In this document: one piece after another, positions 13,220-20,771 of the stretch
Position numbering within the stretch: position 1 is the stretch's first letter
Layout: each line of letters starts with the position of its first letter
The notes under the pieces: generated by a model
Seen by the model: the letters and a program-made list of their open reading frames with translations, nothing else
What the model was told of the DNA's origin: nothing
The model's database searches: none
Origin: JAXGPX01 sp040766745
GTDB taxonomy: Bacteria; Bacillota; Sulfobacillia; Fermentithermobacillales; Fermentithermobacillaceae
Assembly (NCBI GenBank): GCA_040766745.1
Contig: JAXGPX010000002.1
Span: forward strand, 496,001-560,000
DNA: 64,000 nt
Reading direction: 5' to 3'
Program-made: the position numbers and the translations under genes

Positions 13220-13314
13220 ACAACACGGCCCCCCAGGGAATCGGGGGTATAGCAAAGCAGCACGTGGATCTGAGTTGCCGTGTATATTCATTGGCGGTAG
13301 GCCTCAAAAATCTC

Positions 13315-13342
13315 TTGTGTTTTCACAGGAATGATGTATTAT
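13315..13342 (+). promoter_or_regulatory. Promoter of the ctsR operon
   Basis: TTGTGT (13315-13320) and TATTAT (13337-13342), spacer 16. The predicted start near 13349 falls at the edge of the CtsR operator, so bound CtsR would block polymerase. Confidence 0.65.
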
Positions 13343-13351
13343 GAAGTTAAA

Positions 13352-13368
13352 GGTCAATGAAAGTCAAG
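13352..13368 (+). promoter_or_regulatory. CtsR operator (heptad direct repeat)
   Basis: GGTCAAT (13352-13358), spacer GAA, then AGTCAAG (13362-13368). This matches the CtsR box, two GGTCAAA-type heptads in direct repeat separated by 3 bases. A third GGTCAGG overlaps at 13368-13374. It lies just downstream of the promoter and upstream of ctsR itself, giving the autoregulation known in Bacillus. Confidence 0.82.
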
Positions 13369-13419
13369 GTCAGGATCGGAGTTAGGACTAATGTCAAGAT
13401 AGAATTGCAGGTGATGATA

Positions 13420-13884
13420 ATGGCTAGCCTTGCCGATCTTATCGAGGAACATATTTTATCCCTTGTTGAAGAAGGCGGCGGAGTTGCTGAGATTCAACGG
13501 GCGTTTTTGGCAGACCGTTTCAGGTGTGTTCCTTCTCAGATCACATATGTTCTGGCATCCCGCTTTCAACCTGAAAGGGGTTACATTGTTGAATCCAAGC
13601 GAGGCGGCGGAGGGTATATAAGAGTAGTGAAGATTGAGCTAGAAGACGGCCTGGCAGACGTCATTAGAAGCATTGGGATTAGTTTGTCGCAAGATGAAGC
13701 TTACGGGTACCTTCTCAGGCTTCTTGACGACGGCATTATCGATGCCAGGACTTTCAAAATGATGCAGGCAGCCGTATCCAGGAACACTTTGGCTATCGAC
13801 CTGCCTGTTAGGGATTTGCTGAGAGCGAGGATATTCAGGGCTCTTCTTAGTGCCTATTTCTCTGTATCTGAAGATAGGGAGTGA
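13420..13884 (+). CDS. ctsR: Transcriptional repressor CtsR
   Basis: A 154-residue class III heat-shock repressor of clp genes. The N-terminal winged helix contains the family block FRCVPSQITYVLASRF and the glycine-rich wing ESKRGGGGYIR, which in Bacillus both contacts DNA and senses heat. The C-terminal half is the dimerisation domain that McsB and ClpC act on. I chose ATG at 13420, where the family N-terminus begins (MASLADLIEEHI); the ribosome site AGGTGA is modest and the frame is open further upstream through the operator. First gene of ctsR-mcsA-mcsB-clpC and repressed by its own product. Confidence 0.94.
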   Translation: MASLADLIEEHILSLVEEGGGVAEIQRAFLADRFRCVPSQITYVLASRFQPERGYIVESKRGGGGYIRVVKIELEDGLADVIRSIGISLSQDEAYGYLLRLLDDGIIDARTFKMMQAAVSRNTLAIDLPVRDLLRARIFRALLSAYFSVSEDRE

Positions 13885-13889
13885 CCGGG

Positions 13890-14414
13890 ATGTTATGTGA
13901 AGAGTGCGGTAAAGAACAGGCAACAGTGCGTATTGAAAAGATTATAAATGGCAAGAAAACCATTATGAATCTATGCAGGGAATGTGCCCAGCGCGCAGGG
14001 TTGCTCAATGTTTTCTTCCAGCCGGCTTTTTCTATAAACAATCTCTTGTCGGCGTTTCTTGGGTCTCAGGTCGAGGCATTGCCTGCACTGGGCCCTGGAA
14101 GAGAGGAAACCAGATGCCCTGTATGTGGTATGAGCTACAGGGATTTTGCCCGAGCCGGAAGGTTAGGGTGTTCAAGGTGTTATCACGTGTTTGAGGAGCG
14201 GCTGGATCCTCTTCTAAGAAGAATTCATGGGTCAGACAGGCATGTTGGAAAAACTCCTGCTGCAACCGGCGAAGGCGCCAAAGCACGCCGCGAGCTTGAG
14301 GACTTAAAGAAAAAGCTGGCCGCAGCCGTATCTACGGAAGCATATGAAGAGGCCGCAAGCCTCAGAGATCGCATAAGGCAGATTGAAGCCGGCCTAAGGG
14401 GGGAGCAGGTGTGA
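13890..14414 (+). CDS. mcsA: McsA, zinc-finger activator of the arginine kinase McsB
   Basis: A 174-residue adaptor. Two zinc-binding clusters are visible: CEECGKEQA with CRECAQRAG near the N-terminus, and CPVCGM with CSRCY around 75-100. A UVR motif follows at the C-terminus (about 136-170, LEDLKKKLAAAVSTEAYEEA). In Bacillus McsA activates McsB and helps load ClpC. The start is ATG 13890, 5 bases after the ctsR stop, with GGGAG 8 bases upstream. It overlaps mcsB by 4 bases (GTGA), indicating translational coupling. Confidence 0.93.
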   Translation: MLCEECGKEQATVRIEKIINGKKTIMNLCRECAQRAGLLNVFFQPAFSINNLLSAFLGSQVEALPALGPGREETRCPVCGMSYRDFARAGRLGCSRCYHVFEERLDPLLRRIHGSDRHVGKTPAATGEGAKARRELEDLKKKLAAAVSTEAYEEAASLRDRIRQIEAGLRGEQV

Positions 14415-15511
14415 AACCAAAGAAAATCAGCACCCTTGAAGATGTCCTGCAAAATTCGTCATCACCTTGGATGGACGGAAGTGGGAACCTAGGCGATGTG
14501 GTCATATCTTCTAGGGTCAGGTTGGCACGCAACCTTGATGATGTTCCGTTTCCCCACCTTCTTGCCCAGAAGGATGCAGCCCTGGTTTTGGAAAAAGTGT
14601 TCCAAGCTGTAGATCGGGTTGGAGAAAGAGGCTTCGGCGGGCCTGTCGTAAAGACGGATCTCAAAGACCTAGCCTCCCTTGACAGGCAAATCCTGGTTGA
14701 GAAGCACTTAATCAGCCCTCAGCAGGCCGAAAGCGGCCACGGTAAGGGGCTTGCCCTTAGGCTGGATGAATCGGTTTCGATAATGGTGAACGAAGAAGAT
14801 CACCTGCGGATTCAGTGCCTCCGCTCAGGTTTGGAGTTAGATGAGGCATGGATACTTGCAAGTGGAATAGATGATATGTGTGATCAGATTTTGGATTTTG
14901 CTTATGATGAGAAATTGGGATATCTTACGGCATGCCCTACTAATGCAGGAACCGGCCTGAGAGCTTCAGTAATGGTTCACCTTCCTGCCCTTGCTGTTAC
15001 GAACGAAGTATCCCGAGTGCTTACTGCTGTTAATAAGGTAGGGCTTGTAGTCCGGGGGCTCTATGGCGAAGGCACCGAGGGGCAGGGCAATGTATTCCAA
15101 ATATCAAACCAGATCACTCTTGGCCAGACAGAGAAGGAGATCATCGAGAACCTTTCGCTGGTAGCCAATCAGGTTGTGACTGAAGAGAAACGCGTACGAA
15201 ATGCCCTATTCAAGAATCACAGGCTTGAAGTTGAAGACCGGGTTTTCCGTGCTCTGGGCATACTTTCTAATGCCAGAGTGATTTCTTCTGATGAAGCAAT
15301 CAGGCTTTGGTCCGATCTGAGGCTTGGGGTCGAATTCAGCATGATACCTGGCCTTACAATAAGCGATGCAAATGAGATTCTTGTGTTGTCACGGCCGAAT
15401 TTCGTTCAGAAGGCTTTCGGACGGGAGATTTCCCCAAAGGACAGAGACATAAAACGAGCAGACTTGATAAGAAAGCATCTCGCTGATAAACCGTCTAACC
15501 AGAGTGCTTGA
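14411..15511 (+). CDS. mcsB: Protein-arginine kinase McsB
   Basis: A 366-residue phosphagen-kinase-fold enzyme that phosphorylates arginine residues on proteins, including CtsR, and marks them for ClpC-ClpP. Family features are VISSRVRLARNL near the N-terminus, the phosphagen loop NAGTGLRASVMVHLPAL, and EEKRVRNAL. The C-terminal segment SDLRLGVEFSMIPGL matches McsB as opposed to creatine kinases. GTG start overlapping the mcsA stop. Works with McsA and ClpC encoded on either side. Confidence 0.95.
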   Translation: MKPKKISTLEDVLQNSSSPWMDGSGNLGDVVISSRVRLARNLDDVPFPHLLAQKDAALVLEKVFQAVDRVGERGFGGPVVKTDLKDLASLDRQILVEKHLISPQQAESGHGKGLALRLDESVSIMVNEEDHLRIQCLRSGLELDEAWILASGIDDMCDQILDFAYDEKLGYLTACPTNAGTGLRASVMVHLPALAVTNEVSRVLTAVNKVGLVVRGLYGEGTEGQGNVFQISNQITLGQTEKEIIENLSLVANQVVTEEKRVRNALFKNHRLEVEDRVFRALGILSNARVISSDEAIRLWSDLRLGVEFSMIPGLTISDANEILVLSRPNFVQKAFGREISPKDRDIKRADLIRKHLADKPSNQSA

Positions 15512-15524
15512 AGGAGGTAGTCTA

Positions 15525-18005
15525 ATGGACGGAAAGCAAAGATATACAGAACGAGCCATGCGAGTTCTTACGTGGGCCCAGGAGGAGGCCAGGAGCCGCG
15601 GAGCTCAAGCCATGGATACAGAGCACATTTTGCTTGGATTATTGAGGGAGCGTGGAAGCGTAGCCCTTTTGGTCCTGGAGGCTTTAGGTATTACGCCTGC
15701 CAGGGTTAAGGAAGAGATAGAACAACTATCTGACAAGAAAGATCCTGTAGCCTCAATCGAGGCGGTTACATCATCTGCCAAGAAGGTATTGCAGCTTCTT
15801 CAGGAAGAAGCAAGCAGCCTTGGCCATTCATATATAGGTACAGAGCATATCTTGCTTGGGCTTATTCACGAGGAAGAAGGGCTTGCAAGTCAAATACTCT
15901 CAGATATGGGGGCAGATTACGAAAGGACCAGGGAAGAGATTGTGAAACGGGTAGGAGGACAGGTTCAGGAACCTCAGCCCGGGGTTAAATCAAAGGCTGG
16001 GCGCCGCAAAACTCCAACCCTTGATACCTATGGAAGGGATCTTACAGAACTTGCTGCTAAGGGCGAACTTGACCCGGTTATTGGCAGGGAAAAAGAGATT
16101 GAGCGAGTCATGCAAATACTGTCGAGAAGGACTAAGAATAATCCTGTATTGATTGGCGAACCTGGCGTAGGCAAAACAGCAATAGCTGAGGGCCTGGCCC
16201 AGGCTGTAAACGCAGGGACTGTACCGGAAATGCTGAGAGGGAAAAGGGTTGTTACCCTGGACTTGGCTGCTTTGGTTGCCGGTACTAAGTATCGCGGTGA
16301 ATTTGAAGAAAGGCTCAAGAAGGTACTTGAAGAAATAAGGCGTTCAGGCGATGTGGTGCTTTTCATAGACGAAATGCACAATATTATCGGCGCAGGGGCC
16401 GCAGAAGGCGCTATTGACGCATCGAGCATCTTGAAGCCCATGTTGTCAAGGGGCGAACTCCAGTGCATTGGTGCTACAACCCTTGACGAGTACAGGAAGC
16501 ACGTAGAGAAAGACGCTGCCCTTGAGCGCAGGTTCCAGCCGGTTCTGGTTTCAGAGCCTTCTGTAGACGAGACCATACAGATTCTTAAGGGTTTGAGGGA
16601 CCGCTATGAGGCTCACCACAGGGTGAAATATACAGATGAGGCCCTTGAAGCAGCAGCCGGGCTTTCATCCAGGTATGTATCTGACAGGTTTCTCCCTGAC
16701 AAGGCTATTGATCTGATTGATGAGGCCGGATCCAGGGTAAGGATGAAGGCGTTTGAAGCACCTAAGGACCTTCGGGAGCTTGAGGTGAAACTGGAAAAAC
16801 TGACTCAGGAGAAAGAAGATGCTGTGGCATCCCAGGAGTTCGAGAAAGCTGCGGAACTAAGAGACAAAGAGCAGGAACTCAAGGAACTCCTTGACGAGAG
16901 GCGGAAGAACTGGCAAACCAATGACATACCTGAAAAGACTACAGTTACGTCTGAGGACATTGCATCTATTGTTGCTGATTGGACCGGCATTCCTATAAAG
17001 AAGCTAGCTGCAGGCGAGACAGAGAGGCTTCTTGGCCTCGAGGAAGAACTGCATAAGCGGGTTATCGGCCAAAACGACGCTGTAGAAGCGGTGTCCAGGG
17101 CAGTGCGCCGGTCAAGGGCAGGACTTAAGGACCCCAAGAGGCCAATAGGATCGTTTATCTTCTTGGGCCCCACAGGCGTAGGCAAGACCGAGCTGGCCAA
17201 GGCCCTGGCCGAGGTGCTTTTCGGCGATGAAGATGCCATGATAAGGCTTGATATGTCTGAATACCAGGAAAGGCATACTGTCTCAAGGCTTGTAGGCGCA
17301 CCTCCTGGGTATGTGGGATACGAAGAAGGAGGACAGCTTACAGAGGCAGTGCGCAGAAAACCGTATTCTGTCATCTTGCTGGACGAAATTGAAAAAGCGC
17401 ACCCTGATGTGTTCAACGTCCTACTGCAGGTTCTTGAGGATGGAAGGCTCACAGAAGCCCAGGGCCGTACTGTTGATTTCAGAAATGCAGTACTGATAAT
17501 GACGTCAAACGCAGGGGCCGAGGCAATCCACGGCAAAGCAGTCCTTGGCTTTACCACCGAGAAGGATACACAGAGGGCTCATGATGAAATGAAAGACCGT
17601 GTAATGGATGCAGTGAAACGGCTGTTCAGGCCTGAATTCGTGAACAGGGTAGATGAGATTATCGTGTTCCACGCTTTGGCCACTGAGCACTTGAAGGAAA
17701 TCGTTAATCTGCAGCTCAAGGATGTTGAGGATAGGTTGAGGGAATCAGCCGGCCTGCATATGGAAGTTACTGATAAAGCCAAAGAGAGGCTCATAGAAGA
17801 AGGGACAGACCCTGATTATGGTGCAAGGCCTCTACGCCGCGCTATCCAGCGGCTTGTGGAAGATCCTATGTCTGATATGGTTCTCAGGGGTGAGTTTAGA
17901 GACGCCGATAGGGTTATAGTAGACCTTGACGAAAACGGAAAACTTACTTTCAGCAAGGCCAGTTCAGATAGTACAGGTAAGGTTCCTGAGAAGGCTGCAA
18001 AGTAA
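15525..18005 (+). CDS. clpC: ATP-dependent Clp protease ATP-binding subunit ClpC
   Basis: An 826-residue Hsp100 AAA+ unfoldase. The Clp N-domain double repeat covers about 1-150 (TEHILLGLLRERG and TEHILLGLIHEEEG). The first AAA domain has Walker A GEPGVGKT (about 211-218) and Walker B VVLFIDEMHN. A middle UVR-type coiled coil (SQEFEKAAELRDKEQEL) follows, then the second AAA domain with GPTGVGKT (about 548-555) and LLDEIEKAHPDVF. The C-terminal D2-small domain follows. It feeds arginine-phosphorylated substrates to ClpP. ATG 15525 is 6 bases after AAGGAGGT; the frame upstream overlaps mcsB and is not used. Last gene of the CtsR-controlled operon. Confidence 0.97.
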   Translation: MDGKQRYTERAMRVLTWAQEEARSRGAQAMDTEHILLGLLRERGSVALLVLEALGITPARVKEEIEQLSDKKDPVASIEAVTSSAKKVLQLLQEEASSLGHSYIGTEHILLGLIHEEEGLASQILSDMGADYERTREEIVKRVGGQVQEPQPGVKSKAGRRKTPTLDTYGRDLTELAAKGELDPVIGREKEIERVMQILSRRTKNNPVLIGEPGVGKTAIAEGLAQAVNAGTVPEMLRGKRVVTLDLAALVAGTKYRGEFEERLKKVLEEIRRSGDVVLFIDEMHNIIGAGAAEGAIDASSILKPMLSRGELQCIGATTLDEYRKHVEKDAALERRFQPVLVSEPSVDETIQILKGLRDRYEAHHRVKYTDEALEAAAGLSSRYVSDRFLPDKAIDLIDEAGSRVRMKAFEAPKDLRELEVKLEKLTQEKEDAVASQEFEKAAELRDKEQELKELLDERRKNWQTNDIPEKTTVTSEDIASIVADWTGIPIKKLAAGETERLLGLEEELHKRVIGQNDAVEAVSRAVRRSRAGLKDPKRPIGSFIFLGPTGVGKTELAKALAEVLFGDEDAMIRLDMSEYQERHTVSRLVGAPPGYVGYEEGGQLTEAVRRKPYSVILLDEIEKAHPDVFNVLLQVLEDGRLTEAQGRTVDFRNAVLIMTSNAGAEAIHGKAVLGFTTEKDTQRAHDEMKDRVMDAVKRLFRPEFVNRVDEIIVFHALATEHLKEIVNLQLKDVEDRLRESAGLHMEVTDKAKERLIEEGTDPDYGARPLRRAIQRLVEDPMSDMVLRGEFRDADRVIVDLDENGKLTFSKASSDSTGKVPEKAAK

Positions 18006-18087
18006 TCCCTTTTGAAACCAATGTAAGTGGGTTTAGCACCGGCTCACTGATTTTTGAACCTCAGTGGTATCTGAAGGAAATTCGAAC

Positions 18088-18131
18088 TGCGGCATAGAAA
18101 CCATCCTGGAAAGGGAGGATTCTATGCCGCA
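18088..18131 (+). promoter_or_regulatory. Hairpin enclosing the radA ribosome site and start codon
   Basis: An 11-base-pair perfect inverted repeat (18088-18098 with 18121-18131) encloses a second 5-base-pair helix (ATCCT 18103-18107 with AGGAT 18116-18120), separated by a 4-base bulge on one side and an 8-base loop. The Shine-Dalgarno AGGGAGGA (18112-18119) lies in the inner helix and loop, and the ATG (18124-18126) lies in the outer helix. No T run follows, so it is not a classical terminator. Candidate translational control element or RNase III site; function inferred. Confidence 0.7.
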
Positions 18132-19494
18132 ATCTACCAGTAGGTACGTCTGCTCTGCTTGTGGATTTCAATCGCTGCGTTGGTATGGCCGCTGCCCTGA
18201 GTGCGGCCAGTGGAACACTTTAGATGAGGAAATTCAGGAATCAAAGAAGCCAAGGGCAGGCAGAAAGTCTGTGGAAAGGGCTAATCCTGTTATTCTGTCA
18301 ATGGCTTCCCCTGAAGTTGTCAGAAGGTTTTCAAGCGGGTTGGAGGAATTCGATCGAACCCTGGGCGGAGGGTTTGTGCCAGGTTCTTTACTGCTTCTAG
18401 GCGGTGAACCTGGCATAGGCAAGTCAACCTTGCTCTTATCTGTTGCAGACAATGTAGCCGCGTCACATGGACGCTCCTTATACATATCAGGCGAAGAATC
18501 CCTTGGACAGGTCAAAATTAGAGCGGATAGACTGGGCATTCAATCGAAAGAGTTGTATTTTGCAGCTGAGAGGGATATAGACGGGATTCTTGACATATGT
18601 GCTGAGGTAAAGCCGGGGTTTTTGGTAATTGACTCAATTCAGACCTGCCAGGACAAGGCTTTGGAATCACTGCCCGGTACCCCAGCTCAGATCAGGTCTT
18701 GTGCAAACAGGCTGCACGAATATGCCAAGGGAGAAAACGTTACCATCATTTTGGTTGGCCACACAGTCAAAACCGGTGACCTTGCCGGGCCAAGGCTTCT
18801 GGAACACCTGGTTGATACTGTCTTGTATTTTGAAGGGGATCTGAGCCACCTGTACCGCATAATCAGGGCCAGAAAGAATCGTTTCGGTGCAACAGATGAA
18901 GTAGCGGTTTTCAGAATGGGTGGCAAGGGCCTTTTGGAGATCAAGAATCCCTCTGAGTTCTTTCTTTCTGAAAGGTTGGAAGACCGTTCCGGATGCTGTG
19001 TCTCGGCATGCTTGCAAGGGAACAAGCCTGTATTGATGGAGGTCCAAGCACTGGTGACGCCCTGTGTATATGGTTCTCCAAGACGTGTGGCAGGTGAAAT
19101 AGACTATCAGAAGATGCTCCTGGTTGCAGCTGTAATGTCCAAGAAGATGGTTTCCGGTTTGGACAAGATGGACATATTTGTGAAAATAGCCGGCGGAGCA
19201 AGGGTAAGTGAACCAGGGATTGATCTTGCATGCGGAATAGCTCTGGTTTCGAGCTACCTAGACGTTCCGGTTAAGGCAGATGTTGCTTGTTTCGGAGAAA
19301 TCGGCCTTTCAGGTGAAGTGAGAATGGTTCCCCAGATGGAAGAAAGGGTCAAGGAGGCTTTGCGCCTCGGGTTTAGCACTGTAATAGTGCCACAGGGATT
19401 TGCCAAAGGCAATTCTTCTGCAAATATAATAGGCGTTTCGACTGTTGAAGAAGGGGTGCGAAACGCCCTTACAAGAAACATGAACAAAAATTAG
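18124..19494 (+). CDS. radA: DNA repair protein RadA (Sms)
   Basis: A 456-residue RecA-like branch-migration and recombination protein. The N-terminal zinc finger is CSACGF plus CPECGQW. The RecA-type ATPase has Walker A GGEPGIGKST and the RadA-specific KNRFG (in RARKNRFGATDEV). The C-terminal Lon-protease-like domain contains GGARVSEPGIDLACGIAL and FGEIGLSGEVR. ATG 18124 is chosen from the family N-terminus and AGGGAGGA just upstream; a GTG at 18064 in frame lacks a site. The start is buried in the hairpin at 18088-18131. The usual downstream neighbour disA is absent here. Confidence 0.95.
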   Translation: MPQSTSRYVCSACGFQSLRWYGRCPECGQWNTLDEEIQESKKPRAGRKSVERANPVILSMASPEVVRRFSSGLEEFDRTLGGGFVPGSLLLLGGEPGIGKSTLLLSVADNVAASHGRSLYISGEESLGQVKIRADRLGIQSKELYFAAERDIDGILDICAEVKPGFLVIDSIQTCQDKALESLPGTPAQIRSCANRLHEYAKGENVTIILVGHTVKTGDLAGPRLLEHLVDTVLYFEGDLSHLYRIIRARKNRFGATDEVAVFRMGGKGLLEIKNPSEFFLSERLEDRSGCCVSACLQGNKPVLMEVQALVTPCVYGSPRRVAGEIDYQKMLLVAAVMSKKMVSGLDKMDIFVKIAGGARVSEPGIDLACGIALVSSYLDVPVKADVACFGEIGLSGEVRMVPQMEERVKEALRLGFSTVIVPQGFAKGNSSANIIGVSTVEEGVRNALTRNMNKN

Positions 19495-19499
19495 GGTAA

Positions 19500-19898
19500 C
19501 TAGGAAAAGTTGAAGATGCCCAGGCACGTAACGCGCTCTTGTTCCTTGAGTAAAATGTCATATAGATTGAGATCAAGGATATTACATAAAGCCGCCAGGT
19601 AAAACAGATTTCGTCCTATTTCGTCTTCAAGGATTTCACCGCAGTGTTCGCAAAGGTGACCTTCAACATGGTCTTTCATATGGTCTTTTATTGAGGCGAG
19701 AGAGCCGATATCAGGCGGGATAGATTGCTTGGTAGCGTCTATTTGGATGCAACCGCAAGAAGTAACCGCTTTGGCCACTGCCCGGTTAACCCGTCCGCTG
19801 GACTCACCGAGCTTACTTAGAACATCCAGAATACTTCTGTGCCTTATCAGATATTCGTCAACAGCTTCTTGAAATCCATCGCAGAGCAGGTCTTTCAC
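19500..19898 (-). CDS. Small conserved Clostridia-type protein, function unknown
   Basis: A 132-residue cytoplasmic protein I recognise as a conserved family near radA/carD in Clostridia, sometimes labelled DUF1573-like; I am not sure of that label. Visible features are CGC (48-50) and HLCEHC (81-86), four to five Cys that could bind metal. The C-terminal segment EDEIGRNLFYLAALCNILDL resembles MazG-type all-alpha nucleotide pyrophosphatases. GTG 19898 has AGAGGTG 7 bases upstream. It faces radA tail to tail, only 5 bases apart with no clear terminator. It lies downstream of tRNA-Ala on the same strand and is probably co-transcribed with it. Confidence 0.75.
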   Translation of the reverse strand: MKDLLCDGFQEAVDEYLIRHRSILDVLSKLGESSGRVNRAVAKAVTSCGCIQIDATKQSIPPDIGSLASIKDHMKDHVEGHLCEHCGEILEDEIGRNLFYLAALCNILDLNLYDILLKEQERVTCLGIFNFS

Positions 19899-19935
19899 AA
19901 TTTTTCACCTCTTAGAAGGTCTAGACGGAGATGCC

Positions 19936-20010
19936 TGGTGGACGTGGCGGGATTCGAACCCGCGGCCTCTCGGATGCGAACCGAACGCTCTCCCACTGAG
20001 CCACACGCCC
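19936..20010 (-). tRNA. tRNA-Ala (anticodon CGC)
   Basis: On the minus strand a full cloverleaf forms, 75 bases with encoded CCA. The acceptor GGGCGTG pairs with CACGTCC, including the G3-U70 wobble that defines alanine tRNAs. The anticodon loop TTCGCAT gives CGC, reading GCG. The T loop is TTCGAAT. D loop is one base short. It sits between carD and the small conserved gene, with its own promoter. Confidence 0.93.
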
Positions 20011-20036
20011 ACCTTTTCTCGAAAGCATGCAAAGTA

Positions 20037-20065
20037 ATTCTACTGTAGCCGGAGTTAAGAGTCAA
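20037..20065 (-). promoter_or_regulatory. Promoter of tRNA-Ala and the downstream small gene
   Basis: On the minus strand TTGACT (20065-20060) and TAGAAT (20042-20037) with 17 bases between, 27 bases before the tRNA 5' end. Confidence 0.8.
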
Positions 20066-20077
20066 GAAAAGGAATTT

Positions 20078-20554
20078 TCATGCAAGGACTTGCTCAAGAA
20101 CGTTTAGTGCTTCTTCCCTTTCCCAGTTGGTTGCTAGGATGATCTCGGAAAGCAAGATTTCTCTGGCGCTGTCCAGCATTTTTCGTTCGCCGGTGGACAA
20201 CCCCTTTTCCTTTTCCCGTGCTGCAAGGTTCCTCACTACATCTGCTACTTCGTAAATATCGCCGCTCTTTATCTTCTCGAGATTATTACGGTAGCGCCTA
20301 TTCCAGTTAGGCGACATGGGAGTGCAATCTTGCCTAAGTACATTTAGGACTTCATCAATCTGGTCTGTGTTAATTACATCCCTTAGCCCGATTTCTTTTG
20401 TGTTGTCTACTGGAATCATGACTTTCATGTCGCTTATGGGAAGTCGCAGTACATAGTATCGATGAGTCTTTCCGAGGATCTCTTTTTGCTCAATTCCCTC
20501 TATAGTTCCGGCGCCGTGCATAGGATATACTACCCGGTCACCAACTCTAAACAT
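20078..20554 (-). CDS. carD: CarD/CdnL-family transcription regulator
   Basis: A 158-residue RNA polymerase-binding regulator. The N-terminal Tudor-like RNAP-interaction domain is clear: FRVGDRVVYPMHGAGTIEGI, then YYVLRLPISDMKVMIPVDN. A helical C-terminal DNA-binding region (about 70-158) carries MSPNWNRRYRNNLEKIKSGD, the CarD family signature. It binds the polymerase beta subunit lobe and stabilises open complexes, often at rRNA promoters. ATG 20554 follows GGGAGG by 7 bases; five upstream codons in frame lack a site. It has its own promoter, divergent from the PIN/TRAM gene. Confidence 0.94.
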   Translation of the reverse strand: MFRVGDRVVYPMHGAGTIEGIEQKEILGKTHRYYVLRLPISDMKVMIPVDNTKEIGLRDVINTDQIDEVLNVLRQDCTPMSPNWNRRYRNNLEKIKSGDIYEVADVVRNLAAREKEKGLSTGERKMLDSAREILLSEIILATNWEREEALNVLEQVLA

Positions 20555-20587
20555 CCCTATACCTCCCATTAGACCTTACACAATAAA

Positions 20588-20616
20588 ATTGTACCATTAA
20601 CTGGTGTTTAGGTCAA
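20588..20616 (-). promoter_or_regulatory. carD promoter
   Basis: On the minus strand TTGACC (20616-20611) and TACAAT (20593-20588), spacer 17, 33 bases before the carD ATG. Confidence 0.82.
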
Positions 20617-20702
20617 ACTTAATTAGGTTGATTACTTAACCAACCGCCCTGTTCGGGCGTGGAATTGTTTGGATGCATTTCTTATTAGGTGTAGCCTGCT
20701 AC

Positions 20703-20732
20703 TTGGTTTGTGATTGCCATTTGACATATAAT
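20703..20732 (+). promoter_or_regulatory. Promoter of the PIN/TRAM-ispDF-cysS-thyX operon
   Basis: TTGGTT (20703-20708) and consensus TATAAT (20727-20732), spacer 18, 39 bases before the first gene's start. It diverges from the carD promoter. Confidence 0.7.
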
Positions 20733-20771
20733 AAGGGCATCTAGGAGTGTTTACCAAAGGAGGTGCAGTTG

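Noticed and set aside
13223..13283. ACACGGC...GCCGTGT and CCCCC...GGGGG pairing after trxB as a strong terminator
   Set aside because: No T tract follows and the loops are long; at best a weak structure.
18040..18070. CACTGA/TCAGTG hairpin after clpC as a terminator
   Set aside because: The T stretch is in the loop, not after the stem, so it lacks terminator form.
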